From NCBI GenBank assembly GCA_945965245.1, contig CAMFNC010000147.1, forward strand, positions 1 through 12,156: a stretch of DNA of 12,156 nucleotides, given 5' to 3'. Shown in pieces: positions 1 to 7,064 of this stretch; positions within the stretch are counted from its first letter, which is position 1, and the number at the start of each line of letters is the position of its first letter. Origin of the DNA: an uncultured Porphyromonas sp. GTDB lineage: Bacteria > Bacteroidota > Bacteroidia > Bacteroidales > Porphyromonadaceae. Made by a program: the position numbers and the translations under genes. The notes beneath the pieces were generated by a model that did not search any database, was not told where the DNA came from, and was given only the letters and a program-made list of their open reading frames with translations.

Positions 1-902
1 CGATATAGTTTTTGCAGCCATTTGGGACTGTTGGCTATCTTCTGATTTACCCCCACGAATACCTTTTCCCAAAAACGAGGCACATTACACATCAATGTCG
101 GTTTCACTTGGGGCAAGGCTTTCAGTACCTTTTTGGGGTTACTGAGGATGGCCACCGTAACTCCTTGGCTCAAGCAGAAATAAGTCCATGCCTTTTCGAA
201 GATGTGGCTCATGGGTAACATGCATAGGCTGGTATCTTTATGTGAAATAAAAGGGAAGAGTTTGGCATGCATATTCAGCTGATGGATAAAGTGGCTGTGA
301 TGCAACATAACTCCTTTGCTTTTACCTTGTGTTCCGGATGTGTAGATAATCACGGCCAAGTCGGTGGCCAGAGCATTTGAAGCCGATACTTTGGCGGATA
401 TTTCGTTGTGCATGGAATCGCCCAATCGGACAAACTCATTGAAATATATAGATGTTTTATCTTCCGGATTAAGCACCACTTTTTCGTCAAAGATGATGAT
501 ACGTTTGATTTGATTGGAGTGTTGTTGTACGTAAAAGGCGTTGTTGTATTGAAATTGTTGCCCCACAAAGAGCGTTTTGATGTCGGCGTCTTCCACCACA
601 AACTGAACTTGCTCGGGTGAAGCTGTGGCATAGAGCGGTACCGATACTCCACGCATCATATATATACCAAACTCGGTATAGAGGTAGCGAACCATATTCT
701 GTGAGTATATGCCCACGCGTTCTTCTGGTTGCAGACCGATTTCGTTGAATGCCTTGGCGGAGTTCAGCACTCCGCGCCGAAAATCATCGCCGGTCAGTTT
801 GTCCCAGTGTTGTGTTTCGCTGTTGTAATATTTCAGCACCGTTTTATTGGCAAACGAGTCGCATATTCGCTGCGGAAACTCCGCCAAGTGAAAAACCTCC
901 AT
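1..902 (-). CDS. Long-chain acyl-CoA synthetase (AMP-binding), 3' part beyond the window
   Basis: The reading frame is open from an ATG at 902-900 to the left edge: 300 codons of a protein normally near 600 residues. It belongs to the ANL adenylate-forming superfamily, long-chain fatty acid-CoA ligase (FadD/FAA1-like) branch, which activates fatty acids with ATP and CoA at the cytoplasmic face. The visible N-terminal half carries the AMP-binding signature YTSGTQGKSKGV at residues 187-198, followed by LPMSHIFEK (229-237) and NVPRFWEKV (273-281), both typical of this branch. The signature differs from the usual YTSGTTGxPKGV at two positions (T to Q, P to S). The C-terminal catalytic lid is not visible, so completeness cannot be judged. 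The start is chosen because the family's N-terminus aligns well and stop codons lie upstream. There is no clear Shine-Dalgarno, which is common in Bacteroidetes. It is separated from the cobalamin operon by about 400 bp and is probably an independent unit. Confidence 0.9.
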   Translation of the reverse strand, partial: MEVFHLAEFPQRICDSFANKTVLKYYNSETQHWDKLTGDDFRRGVLNSAKAFNEIGLQPEERVGIYSQNMVRYLYTEFGIYMMRGVSVPLYATASPEQVQFVVEDADIKTLFVGQQFQYNNAFYVQQHSNQIKRIIIFDEKVVLNPEDKTSIYFNEFVRLGDSMHNEISAKVSASNALATDLAVIIYTSGTQGKSKGVMLHHSHFIHQLNMHAKLFPFISHKDTSLCMLPMSHIFEKAWTYFCLSQGVTVAILSNPKKVLKALPQVKPTLMCNVPRFWEKVFVGVNQKIANSPKWLQKLY

Positions 903-926
903 GAGTCATGATTATTGATTGTCAAA

Positions 927-934
927 CAAATATA
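927..934 (-). promoter_or_regulatory. Candidate Bacteroidetes -7 box for the acyl-CoA synthetase
   Basis: Read on the minus strand the bases are TATATTTG, a full match to the Bacteroidetes -7 consensus TAnnTTTG. The box lies 24 bp upstream of the ATG, so a transcript would have a leader of only about 15-20 nt. No convincing TTG appears at the -33 position; the nearest is TTCG, 17 nt upstream. This is a motif match only, in AT-rich DNA. Confidence 0.4.
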
Positions 935-1152
935 CGAAATGCCGACCTTTTCGAAGCAGTAAATGGGACTAATTGCATTAGAAATACGTTTGTAATATGT
1001 CGATTTAGAGCGTTTAAAAACAGCGTACGTGATTTTGATTTCCTTTTGCCAATAAAATCACATGAGTTCGACGTAAGAGAGCCATCGCGATTAAGTTTCG
1101 TGCTACTGTTTCAGAATGTTTGATTTTATGCGTGTTCGGAAGGTGTCGAAAT

Positions 1153-1232
1153 TTTATGTATAAAATGAAATTAATTTATGCATAAAACGTGCGCAATTTA
1201 TGCATAAAATGAAATCAATTTGTGTATAAAGT
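1153..1232. repeat. Tandem 22-bp-period repeat, four copies, palindromic core
   Basis: Units start at 1153, 1175, 1197 and 1219, spaced exactly 22 bp apart. The first half of each unit is TTTATGYATAAAA (copies 2 and 3 read TTTATGCATAAAA, copy 1 has T for C, copy 4 reads TTTGTGTATAAAG). TTTATGCATAAA is a perfect palindrome. Copies 1 and 3 also share the second half, TGAAATYAA, which has diverged in copies 2 and 4. A 22-bp phase is close to two helical turns, so a protein binding each palindrome would sit on one face of the DNA. The array lies 67 bp beyond the cobB hairpin-side end and 250-330 bp upstream of the acyl-CoA synthetase start. The function is unknown; an operator array or a simple tandem repeat are both possible. 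Confidence 0.85.
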
Positions 1233-1268
1233 TTTCAGCTCATCTGAAACAAGAATGTTTTTACGCTG

Positions 1269-1286
1269 TTTGCCTAATCCGGCAAA
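1269..1286 (-). terminator. Weak hairpin after cobB, possible operon end
   Basis: TTTGCC (1269-1274) pairs with GGCAAA (1281-1286) across a six-base loop, 13 bases beyond the cobB stop codon. No U-tract follows on the minus strand, so an intrinsic terminator is unproven. It may instead protect the 3' end of the operon transcript. Confidence 0.3.
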
Positions 1287-1299
1287 TGTATAGAGCGTC

Positions 1300-2604
1300 T
1301 CAGAAGAAAAGTTCAAGAGGGGAATGTCCCTCACCCCAATAGATATGGGTATAACCGGCATAGATGTGTCCGATATGCCATAAATCCGTTTCTACCGGAT
1401 TGCCTTTGGAATCGAATATGATGACCGATTGTTCGTCCAAAGGTTTTACCAATTTGGAATAGTGAAATTCATGACCACGCAGAGCTTTGCCCTCCAAGGT
1501 CATGGTTCGATATCCCAGTCGCATCTTCTTTGCCTCCATGGTGGCTTTGGTGGGCAGTAAGTTTACCATGGGATGGCTGATGCCGTCTTCTGTAATTAAA
1601 GCTTCCGTGAGATACATCATGCCTCCACACTCTGCCCAGATATGTCCACCTGATTGGGCATGATGTCTGATGGATTGTTTCATTGCTTCGTTGGAGGCAA
1701 GTTGTTCTGCAAAAAATTCGGGATAGCCACCAGGGAGATAAAGCAAATCGCATGAGGGTAATTGGATGTCGTGCAGCGGACTAAAGTAGCGAATGACGGC
1801 ACGAGCCGCTAAATTGTCGATATTGGCTTGGTAGGTGAAGTTGAAAGCCTCATCACGTGCAATGGCAACGATATGTTCGCGACTTGCCGAAGGGGTGGTT
1901 CTTTTGTTTGATTTTACCGCAACTTTTTGGCTTAGAGTCAGAATTTTATCAATGTGAACATGCTTTTCGATGGTGGCAGCGATATATTCCAATAGCGTTT
2001 CCCAGTCGAAAGAACCATCTATGGTCAGTCCCAGATGTCGGGATGAAATCTCCAGTCTGGAGTCTTTGGGGATATAGCCTAATGGTTTTATACCGATAGA
2101 TTCGGCAGCATCACGTAATAGTTGATAATGATGTTCTGAGCCAACGCGATTGAAAACCACACCCAGAATGTTTAATTCGGGGTCGAAATTTCGGAAGCCC
2201 CACAATGGGGCTGCAATCGAATAAGCCACAGCCTTGGCATCTATGACCAGAATGACAGGCAAATTCAGTCGCTTGGCCATCTCGGCACTACTGCCACGGC
2301 TGCGGTCATAACCATCGAATAGACCCATCACACCTTCTACCACGGCAACTTCTTGTTCGGAGCAGCAATCTTCGAAATGACGAACCAATTTATCCTCTTC
2401 CGGGATAAAAAAAGCATCCAGATTGTAACTTGGCTTGTGGGCGGCTTTTTGATGAATGATCGGGTCTATGTAATCCGGTCCGCATTTGAAAGGAGCTACT
2501 TTTGCACCACGGTTATATAGTGCGCGGAGCAATCCCAGAGTCAGGGTGGTTTTACCCGATCCGGAAGATGCTCCGCCAATCAGAAAGGCCGAAAAGGTGT
2601 TCAT
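1300..2604 (-). CDS. cobB: Cobyrinate a,c-diamide synthase (CobB/CbiA)
   Basis: This enzyme amidates the a- and c-acetate side chains of cobyrinic acid using glutamine and ATP. The protein has 434 residues, normal for the family, and both domains are intact. The N-terminal dethiobiotin-synthetase-like ATPase has the P-loop GASSGSGKT (11-19), CGPDYIDP (41-48) and EGVMGLFDG (90-98). The C-terminal class I (CobBQ-type) glutamine amidotransferase has PGGYPE (291-296), nucleophile Cys326 in AECGGMMYL, GHEFHYS (377-383), and a candidate catalytic His420 near the end, in GYTHIYW. The shorter CobB form fits rather than cobyric acid synthase CobQ, because the P-loop stands at the very N-terminus and the length is about 430. 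It is the last gene of the operon, starting five bases after the CbiG-CobM stop, so translation is probably coupled. With CbiD and CbiG in the operon, the substrate is most likely the cobalt-containing acid, making this CbiA in anaerobic-pathway terms. Confidence 0.96.
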   Translation of the reverse strand: MNTFSAFLIGGASSGSGKTTLTLGLLRALYNRGAKVAPFKCGPDYIDPIIHQKAAHKPSYNLDAFFIPEEDKLVRHFEDCCSEQEVAVVEGVMGLFDGYDRSRGSSAEMAKRLNLPVILVIDAKAVAYSIAAPLWGFRNFDPELNILGVVFNRVGSEHHYQLLRDAAESIGIKPLGYIPKDSRLEISSRHLGLTIDGSFDWETLLEYIAATIEKHVHIDKILTLSQKVAVKSNKRTTPSASREHIVAIARDEAFNFTYQANIDNLAARAVIRYFSPLHDIQLPSCDLLYLPGGYPEFFAEQLASNEAMKQSIRHHAQSGGHIWAECGGMMYLTEALITEDGISHPMVNLLPTKATMEAKKMRLGYRTMTLEGKALRGHEFHYSKLVKPLDEQSVIIFDSKGNPVETDLWHIGHIYAGYTHIYWGEGHSPLELFF

Positions 2605-2609
2605 AATCG

Positions 2610-4415
2610 TTAATGGCGGCAGCCGTGTTTGAATTCATCCGCATAAAGACGCGATAATCCTTTGCGGTTTCCCACAGCTTCGCCCACTACAATCATGGTA
2701 GTGAGTTTGAGATTATGTTCGCGTACAGTATCCGCCAAGTGTTCCAATGTGGTGTGATAGATTTTTTCTTCACGCCACGTAAGTTTATAACACAATGCCA
2801 CAGGGGTGGTGGGCGGATAATTTACCAATAATTCGCTCTGCACTTGATCTGCCAATCCAACACTTAGGTAGATACACATGGTGCTTTGCGAAGCGGATAA
2901 CTTGTGCAGTTTCTCGCGCTCCGGCATTGGTGTGCGCCCTTCGCCTCTTGTCAGAATGATGGTTTGCACTTTTTCCGGAATGGTAAATTCGCTTTTTAGG
3001 GCTGCTGCCGCTGCTTGGAAAGAAGAAATACCGGGGGTGATATGGTAGTGTATGCCTAATCTATCCAGCTCTGCCATTTGTTCGCCAATGGCTCCATAGA
3101 TGCAGGGGTCTCCCGTATGTAGTCGAACCACCAACTGTTTGCGGTCAGTAAATTGACGCATCAGGTCTATTTGCTGCTCCAGATTCATATCCGCAGAACT
3201 GCGAACCGTGGCACCGTTCTTGGCGCACTCGGTCAGCTCTTTGGGCACCAAACTGCCGGCATAGAGTATGAGGTCGGCTTGCTCCAGAAATCTGCGGCCA
3301 CGGATGCTGATAAGTCCGGGGTCTCCGGGTCCGGCACCCACAAACTCTATGTGTCCGTCATGTTGTTCGGCACGAGAATCCATGGCCACGGCAAAGGTGA
3401 AATCATTGCCTTCACTCATTTTCCCTTTTTGCTTATCCACCAAAAGATGATGGTTTTCGGCAGCCATCAAGGCCGAGGCTTCCGATACTCCGGGTGCACC
3501 TGTAACTTCCTTCACTTTGGCTGAAGGGTGGGGCACCTCCACCGTTTTCAGTTGTTCACCCGTATAAATGGTTCTTTGGGGGATACCGAGAACCGTTTGC
3601 AATTCGTTCAATAGCGGCTCATCCTTTTTGATATCCACGGTGGTGATTGTTCGCAGGGATTGCGTGGCTAATCCAAAATGGTTTAATTCGTTTTGGATGT
3701 ATGCTGCCACACCATCCGGTTTGCAGTCTTTGCGGCATCCGAAACCTAATGTGAGTACACGCGGATGATAAACTATGGTTGGTATGGTGTATTCGTGGAT
3801 GAAAGGCGTAATGGCAATTAGTAAATCAAATTTCCCTTCGGTCAGTTTGTCCAAAGAATAAATGCGCTGCACATAATCCGGTTTGTGATCCAATAGTCTG
3901 CGCACACCGGCATCTTCTGCTTCTATGAATAGAGCTGTGGGCTTACGATTGACGAATTTGAAGATAACCTCATTCATGGAAGCACCTTTTACTTCTGCAC
4001 CCCAATCATTTGTGTGAGCCAAGGTGTCCAATGCCCATAAACCGGTATTATCGCTTTGCGTGGTGATAGCGGCATAAGCACCGATGGCACGGGCGATAGT
4101 TATGGCTGTATCGTTGGCACCGCCGATATGTCCGGAAACCACCGGAATTACGCTTTGGCCGGTAGCATCGATGCAGATAACGGCTGGGTCTGTTTTCTTG
4201 TCGGCCAGCAGAGGGGCAATACTGCGCACACAGATGCCCAAAGAACCTATGAATACGATGGTCTTTTCTTGCGTCCATGCTTCTTGCATCAGCACAGCCG
4301 TGCGATTGGTTTCCCGGAGAGGAACCATATAGGCTGAGGGGAAGTGTTGGCATATTTGTTTTGCAAGTTTGATGCCTTCGGCGGTTTGCGTTATAATGTA
4401 CAGACGTTTGTTCAT
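2610..4415 (-). CDS. CbiG-CobM/CbiF fusion: lactone-opening hydrolase and C11-methyltransferase
   Basis: The 601-residue protein joins two enzymes of ring contraction. Residues 1 to about 320 are CbiG (cobalt-precorrin-5A hydrolase, which opens the delta-lactone and releases acetaldehyde), with SGHIGGAN (94-101) in the N-terminal part, LGFGCRKD (223-230), and TGAPGVSEASAL (306-317) in the C-terminal domain. A hydrophilic linker (about 322-354) leads to CbiF/CobM, the SAM-dependent (cobalt-)precorrin-4 C11-methyltransferase: GAGPGDP (360-366), TGDPCIYG (434-441), PGISSF (461-466) and TRGEGRTPMP (489-498), all standard for the tetrapyrrole methylase family. The reactions are consecutive, CbiF then CbiG, but the domains are in the reverse order. 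CbiG belongs to the anaerobic pathway. The gene starts 22 bases after the CobL stop. Confidence 0.95.
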   Translation of the reverse strand: MNKRLYIITQTAEGIKLAKQICQHFPSAYMVPLRETNRTAVLMQEAWTQEKTIVFIGSLGICVRSIAPLLADKKTDPAVICIDATGQSVIPVVSGHIGGANDTAITIARAIGAYAAITTQSDNTGLWALDTLAHTNDWGAEVKGASMNEVIFKFVNRKPTALFIEAEDAGVRRLLDHKPDYVQRIYSLDKLTEGKFDLLIAITPFIHEYTIPTIVYHPRVLTLGFGCRKDCKPDGVAAYIQNELNHFGLATQSLRTITTVDIKKDEPLLNELQTVLGIPQRTIYTGEQLKTVEVPHPSAKVKEVTGAPGVSEASALMAAENHHLLVDKQKGKMSEGNDFTFAVAMDSRAEQHDGHIEFVGAGPGDPGLISIRGRRFLEQADLILYAGSLVPKELTECAKNGATVRSSADMNLEQQIDLMRQFTDRKQLVVRLHTGDPCIYGAIGEQMAELDRLGIHYHITPGISSFQAAAAALKSEFTIPEKVQTIILTRGEGRTPMPEREKLHKLSASQSTMCIYLSVGLADQVQSELLVNYPPTTPVALCYKLTWREEKIYHTTLEHLADTVREHNLKLTTMIVVGEAVGNRKGLSRLYADEFKHGCRH

Positions 4416-4437
4416 GAATTAGGAAATGATTTAGAGA

Positions 4438-5640
4438 TTATGGTTTTACAGCTTTGAGGCAATGAATCGGATTGTGCTCATCCACAGTGATAAGTATGTC
4501 TTGTTCCAATCGATAGTGAAGCGATACCGTATGTGCTATGAAATCGGTATAGCTTTTTGGAGAAACGGAATTAAATACGATGCAGCCACCGGTGGGCAGA
4601 TAAGCGTCTATTCGCTCTAGCACATCTTGCATTTTACCACCATATCCACCCAAAAATACGGCATCGGGGGGTAGACAAACCGATAAATCGGCCTCCATGA
4701 AGTCTCCTATATGGTATCGTATGTCCGGAGTTCCGAAAAGTTTGCTGTTGTGTTTTATCAACTCTTCGCTTTCGATACGTTTTTCAAAAGCTTCTATGTG
4801 TAGGTGTGGAAATTGCAGTTTGGCTTCGATGGAAACCGAGCCGGTACAGAACCCCACATCCCACATCGTATGCTTATCCCGCAAGTCCAACATACTGAGC
4901 GCAAGCAATCGTATCGGCATTTTGGTAATCATATTGGCACGTCCAGGCAACCCTTTTAAGTCTTCATCGTGAATACCGAAAGGGCGAGGGCGGCTGTATA
5001 GACGTTTCAGTATCAGATTATTTGGGGTACCAAATGACTCTTGATTTGCGATCTCTTTCACTGAACTGCGGGTAAAGCGTTGCAACTGCTCATGTCCCAC
5101 TCTTTCGCCCACCATAATTTCGTAGTTGTTGTAGCCATAGTCCAGCATTCGCCGGGCAATATCTGCCGGTTGGTGCTGGCGGTCGGTCAGTATACCGATC
5201 ATTTCAGCTCCCTCTATTAGTTCCCGATCCAATGCAGGCCATGGATGACCGACCAATGAAACCACATGCATTTTTTGATAGGGCAATAAGAAGTGCTGTG
5301 CCAGCAGCTGCAAGGAGTTGAAATAGGGATAGACTTCGATTTGGGCATCCGGCAACCTATTGCATAGTGTATTGGCAAACCCATGAAAGAGTGGGTCACC
5401 TGAGGCAAAAACCACGATTAAATCATCGGATGCCTTTTGATAGGCTTCCAATGCGGTATCTACAGGAGCCGTGATATTAATCCATTGGTATTCGGCAGGC
5501 AAAAAGTGGTGCACCAAATTGTGGTGTCTGAGTCCTCCCGAAAAGCATCGGCAACGTTCTATGGCAGACTGTTGTGCAGCTGTCAGTTCGATAGATTCGC
5601 TATCCGGAATACCTATTACAATGAAATGTTTCTCAGACAT
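4438..5640 (-). CDS. cobL: Precorrin-6Y C5,15-methyltransferase, decarboxylating (CobL; CbiE+CbiT)
   Basis: This two-domain SAM enzyme methylates C5 and C15 and decarboxylates the C12 acetate. With the start chosen here it has 400 residues, as expected for CobL. The CbiE domain covers about 1-210: KHFIVIG at the N-terminus and FASGDPLFHG (78-87). The CbiT domain covers about 225-400: DVGFCTGSVSIEAK (261-274) as the SAM-binding loop and FLGGYGGKM (329-337). The loop reads GFCTGS where many CbiT proteins have GAGTGS. A longer start at 5670 would add MMPNSLNPVE and overlap the upstream gene by 38 bases. I prefer the ATG at 5640-5638 because the methylase beta strand begins four residues later and the overlap drops to eight bases (ATGTCTGA), a pattern suited to translational coupling. 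Neither start has a strong ribosome binding site, so the choice is moderate in confidence. Confidence 0.94.
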   Translation of the reverse strand: MSEKHFIVIGIPDSESIELTAAQQSAIERCRCFSGGLRHHNLVHHFLPAEYQWINITAPVDTALEAYQKASDDLIVVFASGDPLFHGFANTLCNRLPDAQIEVYPYFNSLQLLAQHFLLPYQKMHVVSLVGHPWPALDRELIEGAEMIGILTDRQHQPADIARRMLDYGYNNYEIMVGERVGHEQLQRFTRSSVKEIANQESFGTPNNLILKRLYSRPRPFGIHDEDLKGLPGRANMITKMPIRLLALSMLDLRDKHTMWDVGFCTGSVSIEAKLQFPHLHIEAFEKRIESEELIKHNSKLFGTPDIRYHIGDFMEADLSVCLPPDAVFLGGYGGKMQDVLERIDAYLPTGGCIVFNSVSPKSYTDFIAHTVSLHYRLEQDILITVDEHNPIHCLKAVKP

Positions 5641-7042
5641 CTCGACCGGGTTTAAGCTGTTCGGCATCATCGAAGCAGAGTATGCTGTTAATCAAAGTGG
5701 CAGCCAGATTGCTTCCTCCTTTGCGACCCTCCACAATAATTTTGGGTATATTCTTAAAAGGCTTGACCATGTGTTTTGACTCACATACGTGCACGAAGCC
5801 CACAGGGGCTGCAATGATACCCGAAGGTTGGGCTTGTCCTCTGCGGATGAGGCATGTCAGTTCTATCAAAGCCGTAGGGGCATTACCAAAAGCAAATATG
5901 GCATTGGGATGCTCTTCCACAGCCTTGCGGATACCCATTTGAGAGCGAGTAATACCCAACTCTTTGGCACGCTCTCGGCAACCCTCATCGTTAAGATAAC
6001 AGATAACCTTTACACCCAAACGCTCCAATGCTCCTTTGCGTATGCCGGCTGCCACCATGGATACGTCCGTAACGATGGTGTCCACTTTCCCATCCACGAT
6101 GCCCTTATACATTGTTTCCACGGCGTGGTCATCCACACGTACGATATTCTCCATGTCGAAGTCGGCGGTAGTATGAATGGCGTGCAATAGAGGCCATTTC
6201 TTGCCAATGGGTATATTCGGATTGCGCAGTTCGCTCTCGATGGTACGGAAGCTCTCGATCATGATATTCTGCCCCATGTTCTCTGTTTCCTGAATAGGGT
6301 ATTTGGTGTAATAACCGCGCGGTGTAATCATCTTGTTATCCTCGCTGAGGAATGTACGGCTATTGCCGATGATGACCACTGTAAACATATCCACTACCTC
6401 TATATCAAAGGTTTCCAATGTGAAAATTTGAGCTTCTTGTTCCGGTCGTCCAGCTTGGCGCACAATACCCATCACCGTATCAGGAGAACGATGGCGGAGG
6501 AATATCTCTATCAGGCGAGCCAATTGCCAATAGCGTTCGCGACTTTTGGGATTATATACGGCGGTAATGAAGTCGCCGTATGCTGCTGCTTCAATGCGCC
6601 TTTCGATTACAGCCCACGGAGTCATTAGGTCTGAAAGAGAAATCAAGCATAAGTCATGACCGATGGGAGCACCCAGCACGGCCGCGGCTTTCTGGAAGGC
6701 AGATATGCCCGGTAACACTTCTATTTCCACATTGCTGTGTCGTTTGGATTTCATCTCCCAAACCAGAGGAGCCATACCATAGATGCCGGCATCACCCGAA
6801 CTGATGACGCATACAAGTTTGCCCGTTTCTGCATAATTGAATGCTTCCTCGGCTCGCTGCACTTCTTGCTTCATGCCGGTATCGACCAATATGGCATCTT
6901 CACGAATCAGATGCCTGATGAATTGCATATAATAACTATATGATACAACCACATCGGCTTGGCTGCATGCTTGCAGCACGGCACCGCTGATGTCTCCTTC
7001 TGCGCCGGGACCTATGCCCGCCACAATGATTTTACCTGTCAT
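5633..7042 (-). CDS. CobJ/CbiH-CobH/CbiC fusion: C17-methyltransferase and precorrin-8X methylmutase
   Basis: The 469-residue protein joins two corrin enzymes. Residues 1-245 are CobJ/CbiH, the SAM-dependent (cobalt-)precorrin-3 C17-methyltransferase of ring contraction: GIGPGAEGDIS (9-19), SSGDAGIYGM (81-90), PGISAFQKAAA (111-121) and YNPKSRERYWQL (163-174). Residues of about 255-460 are CobH/CbiC, the methylmutase that moves the methyl group from C11 to C12: candidate catalytic His290 in IHTTADFD, FGNAPTAL (385-392), PVGFVHVCESK (413-423) and GRKGGSNLAA (439-448). The halves catalyse non-adjacent steps, separated by C11, C1, reduction and C5/C15 reactions. The ATG at 7042-7040 gives the usual methylase N-terminus. 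The gene starts 22 bases after the CobK-CbiD stop, and its TGA overlaps the beginning of cobL. Confidence 0.96.
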   Translation of the reverse strand: MTGKIIVAGIGPGAEGDISGAVLQACSQADVVVSYSYYMQFIRHLIREDAILVDTGMKQEVQRAEEAFNYAETGKLVCVISSGDAGIYGMAPLVWEMKSKRHSNVEIEVLPGISAFQKAAAVLGAPIGHDLCLISLSDLMTPWAVIERRIEAAAYGDFITAVYNPKSRERYWQLARLIEIFLRHRSPDTVMGIVRQAGRPEQEAQIFTLETFDIEVVDMFTVVIIGNSRTFLSEDNKMITPRGYYTKYPIQETENMGQNIMIESFRTIESELRNPNIPIGKKWPLLHAIHTTADFDMENIVRVDDHAVETMYKGIVDGKVDTIVTDVSMVAAGIRKGALERLGVKVICYLNDEGCRERAKELGITRSQMGIRKAVEEHPNAIFAFGNAPTALIELTCLIRRGQAQPSGIIAAPVGFVHVCESKHMVKPFKNIPKIIVEGRKGGSNLAATLINSILCFDDAEQLKPGRDV

Positions 7043-7064
7043 ATTATATTGTCTGTTGTTTTCT

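Larger units (their letters stand above)
903..1299. other. Intergenic region between cobB and the acyl-CoA synthetase
   Basis: This stretch of about 400 bases holds no convincing gene. Short open frames on the plus strand (for example 908-1123) have no recognisable domain and run through a repeat-containing, AT-rich spacer. It contains the promoter-like box at 927-934, an 8-bp inverted repeat (GTGATTTT at 1029-1036 with AAAATCAC at 1054-1061), the 22-bp-period repeat array near 1153-1232, and a 6-bp hairpin at 1269-1286 close to the end of the cobalamin operon. On the minus strand the 1029-1061 hairpin is followed, after about seven bases, by TTTTT, so it is a weak candidate terminator. Confidence 0.6.

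Noticed and set aside
908..1123. A 71-codon plus-strand open frame between cobB and the acyl-CoA synthetase
   Set aside because: No recognisable domain and no promoter. It overlaps the -7 box of the synthetase and looks like a chance frame in non-coding DNA.
1153..1240. CRISPR array
   Set aside because: The 22-bp units are directly abutting, with no unique spacers and no cas genes.
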